From: Chloroflexota bacterium | GTDB taxonomy: Bacteria > Chloroflexota > Anaerolineae > Aggregatilineales > Aggregatilineaceae | Direction of reading: 5' to 3' | Length of the DNA: 39,781 nucleotides | Assembly: GCA_012729765.1 (NCBI GenBank) | Contig: JAAYCM010000029.1 | Location: 1 to 39,781 of the forward strand | Shown: positions 38,929 to 39,781 of the stretch, piece after piece | Numbering within the stretch: the stretch's first letter is position 1 | Layout: each line of letters opens with the position of its first letter | Notes under the pieces: generated by a model | Seen by the model: the letters and a program-made list of their open reading frames with translations, nothing else | Database searches by the model: none | Told to the model about the DNA's origin: nothing | Program-made: the position numbers and the translations under genes

Positions 38929-39781
38929 ATGCGTTCGTTTATTCAGTTATACATTGCCAATATCCGCGAGTTCGTGCGCGACACCAGCGCCCTGTTCTGG
39001 ATGATCGCCTTCCCGGTGATGTTCATCCTGATCTTCGGCGTGATCTTCAGCAGCGAAGACGACGTCAGTTTCAGCATCGGCCTGGTGAACGAGGACGGCG
39101 AGGCCAGCGCCCGACTGGTCGAGGGCTTCGAGGCGATTGAGGCGTTCGACCTGCACACAGGCGAGCGCGAGGAAGAGCTGGCCGAGCTGGAAGACGGCGA
39201 CCGCTCCGCTGTGATCGTGATCCCGGAAGGGACCGGGCGGGCCATCGGCGAATACTTTGACCAGCTCAGCAGCACCAGCCAGCAGGCCGCGCTGACCCAG
39301 GCCCCGCTCGAAGTCTATTATGATCCGTCCAACCAGACGCGCAGCCAGATCGTGCTCAACATCATCGACCAGATCATTGCCGAGATGAACGAGGGCATGA
39401 CCGGCATCCGCCCGGCGCTCGCCATCGAGCCGCGCACCGTGACAGCCGACAATCTGCGCAGCATCGACTACCTGCTGCCCGGCATCCTGGGGATGAGTCT
39501 GATGCAGCTTGGGCTGTTCGGCACGGCGGGGCCGCTGGTCAGCCTGCGCGAGAAGGGTGTGCTGCGCCGCATGGGCGCCACACCGCTGAGCCGGGTCGCG
39601 CTGCTGTCGTCGCAGGTCGCGTTCCGGCTCACCACCGCCGTGATCCAGACCGGGTTGATCATCGCCGTCGGGATGATAGCCTTCGACGTGCAGATCAAGA
39701 TCGAGAACCTGCCGGTCATCCTGGGTATCGTGCTGCTCGGCGCGTCGATGTTCATCACGCTTGGCTATTTCCTCTCCGGGC
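38929..39781 (+). CDS. ABC-2 type exporter permease (3' end outside window)
   Basis: The first 284 residues are visible and the frame is still open at the last base. One N-terminal helix (about 20-42, LFWMIAFPVMFILIFGVIF), a large extracytoplasmic domain of about 130 residues (FSIGLVNEDGEASA, then an acidic EEELAELEDGDR stretch and VYYDPSNQTRSQIV), then helices from about 180 on with the conserved LLPGILGMSLMQLG and LREKGVLRRMGATPLS segments of the ABC2_membrane family. AAGGAG precedes the ATG at 8 nt. It forms the exporter with 37997-38911. The substrate is not predictable. Confidence 0.93.
   Translation, partial: MRSFIQLYIANIREFVRDTSALFWMIAFPVMFILIFGVIFSSEDDVSFSIGLVNEDGEASARLVEGFEAIEAFDLHTGEREEELAELEDGDRSAVIVIPEGTGRAIGEYFDQLSSTSQQAALTQAPLEVYYDPSNQTRSQIVLNIIDQIIAEMNEGMTGIRPALAIEPRTVTADNLRSIDYLLPGILGMSLMQLGLFGTAGPLVSLREKGVLRRMGATPLSRVALLSSQVAFRLTTAVIQTGLIIAVGMIAFDVQIKIENLPVILGIVLLGASMFITLGYFLSG

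Noticed and set aside
1..39781. CRISPR arrays, prophage, integrase or insertion sequences
   Set aside because: No regularly spaced direct repeats with unique spacers and no transposase, integrase or phage structural genes were seen. The repeats present are dispersed palindromic elements.

Overview
The window reads as a piece of chromosome from a GC-rich member of the Chloroflexota, probably the Anaerolineae. This is an inference from gene content: three side-by-side M29 aminopeptidases, a DUF3105 protein, many secreted WD40/TolB-type beta-propeller and proline/threonine-linker proteins, several histidine kinases with multi-helix membrane sensors, GAF-kinases, a T-box leader, and two families of dispersed GC-rich palindromes. 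There is no phage, plasmid, transposase or CRISPR array. Most genes look like core or lineage-specific chromosomal genes.

Layout. 1-1362: end of a membrane protein with a long acidic/proline-rich N-terminal part. 1755-3508: signal peptidase I, an overlapping YgiT-type zinc-finger protein, and family I inorganic pyrophosphatase. 3608-7902: a four-GAF histidine kinase followed by a 7TM histidine kinase. 7932-16860 (minus strand): a small membrane protein, an M23 peptidase/beta-propeller, a zinc-ribbon membrane protein, a secreted WD40 protein, a receiver-ATPase of the CpaE/TadZ type, an unknown protein, a parvulin-type foldase and an MscS channel. 16933-22768 (minus strand): a signalling group made of a receiver-adenylate cyclase, a single-domain receiver, an AAC(3)-family acetyltransferase, a 7TM histidine kinase and a 7TM hybrid kinase. 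22964-25302: a membrane protein overlapping a YbaK-type tRNA-editing protein, then a secreted protein. 25390-27191: a complete tryptophan T-box leader and a TrpB2-type tryptophan synthase beta chain. 27431-28454 (minus strand): a [2Fe-2S] thioredoxin-like ferredoxin and a metallo-beta-lactamase-fold protein. 28570-28645: tRNA-Glu(TTC). 28958-30421: a DUF3105 protein and a divergent zinc-ribbon membrane protein. 30599-34199: three M29 aminopeptidases in a row. 34400-37798: an SH3/TolB-like secreted propeller, a methyltransferase-like protein and three very small membrane proteins. 37997-39781: ABC-2 exporter ATPase and the start of its permease.

How the genes work together. The kinases and receivers make up a large sensory capacity, but no response regulator here carries a DNA-binding domain. 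The visible outputs are an adenylate cyclase, a ParA/MinD-like ATPase and a CheY-like protein. Signal peptidase, parvulin foldase, M23 peptidase, the propellers and MscS serve the cell envelope. The best-supported regulatory device is the T-box upstream of trpB2. It shows a promoter, a specifier loop with a TGG codon, the canonical T-box motif, and mutually exclusive antiterminator and terminator helices. The ABC exporter has a promoter with a 19-bp spacer and a dyad of the kind used by MerR-family activators.

Two repeat families sit between genes: an approximately 110-bp C-rich element with terminal inverted repeats (five near-full copies and two fragments) and 20-bp perfect palindromes that pair into BIME-like composites. 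One element copy appears to supply the start codon and ribosome binding site of the M23 peptidase gene.
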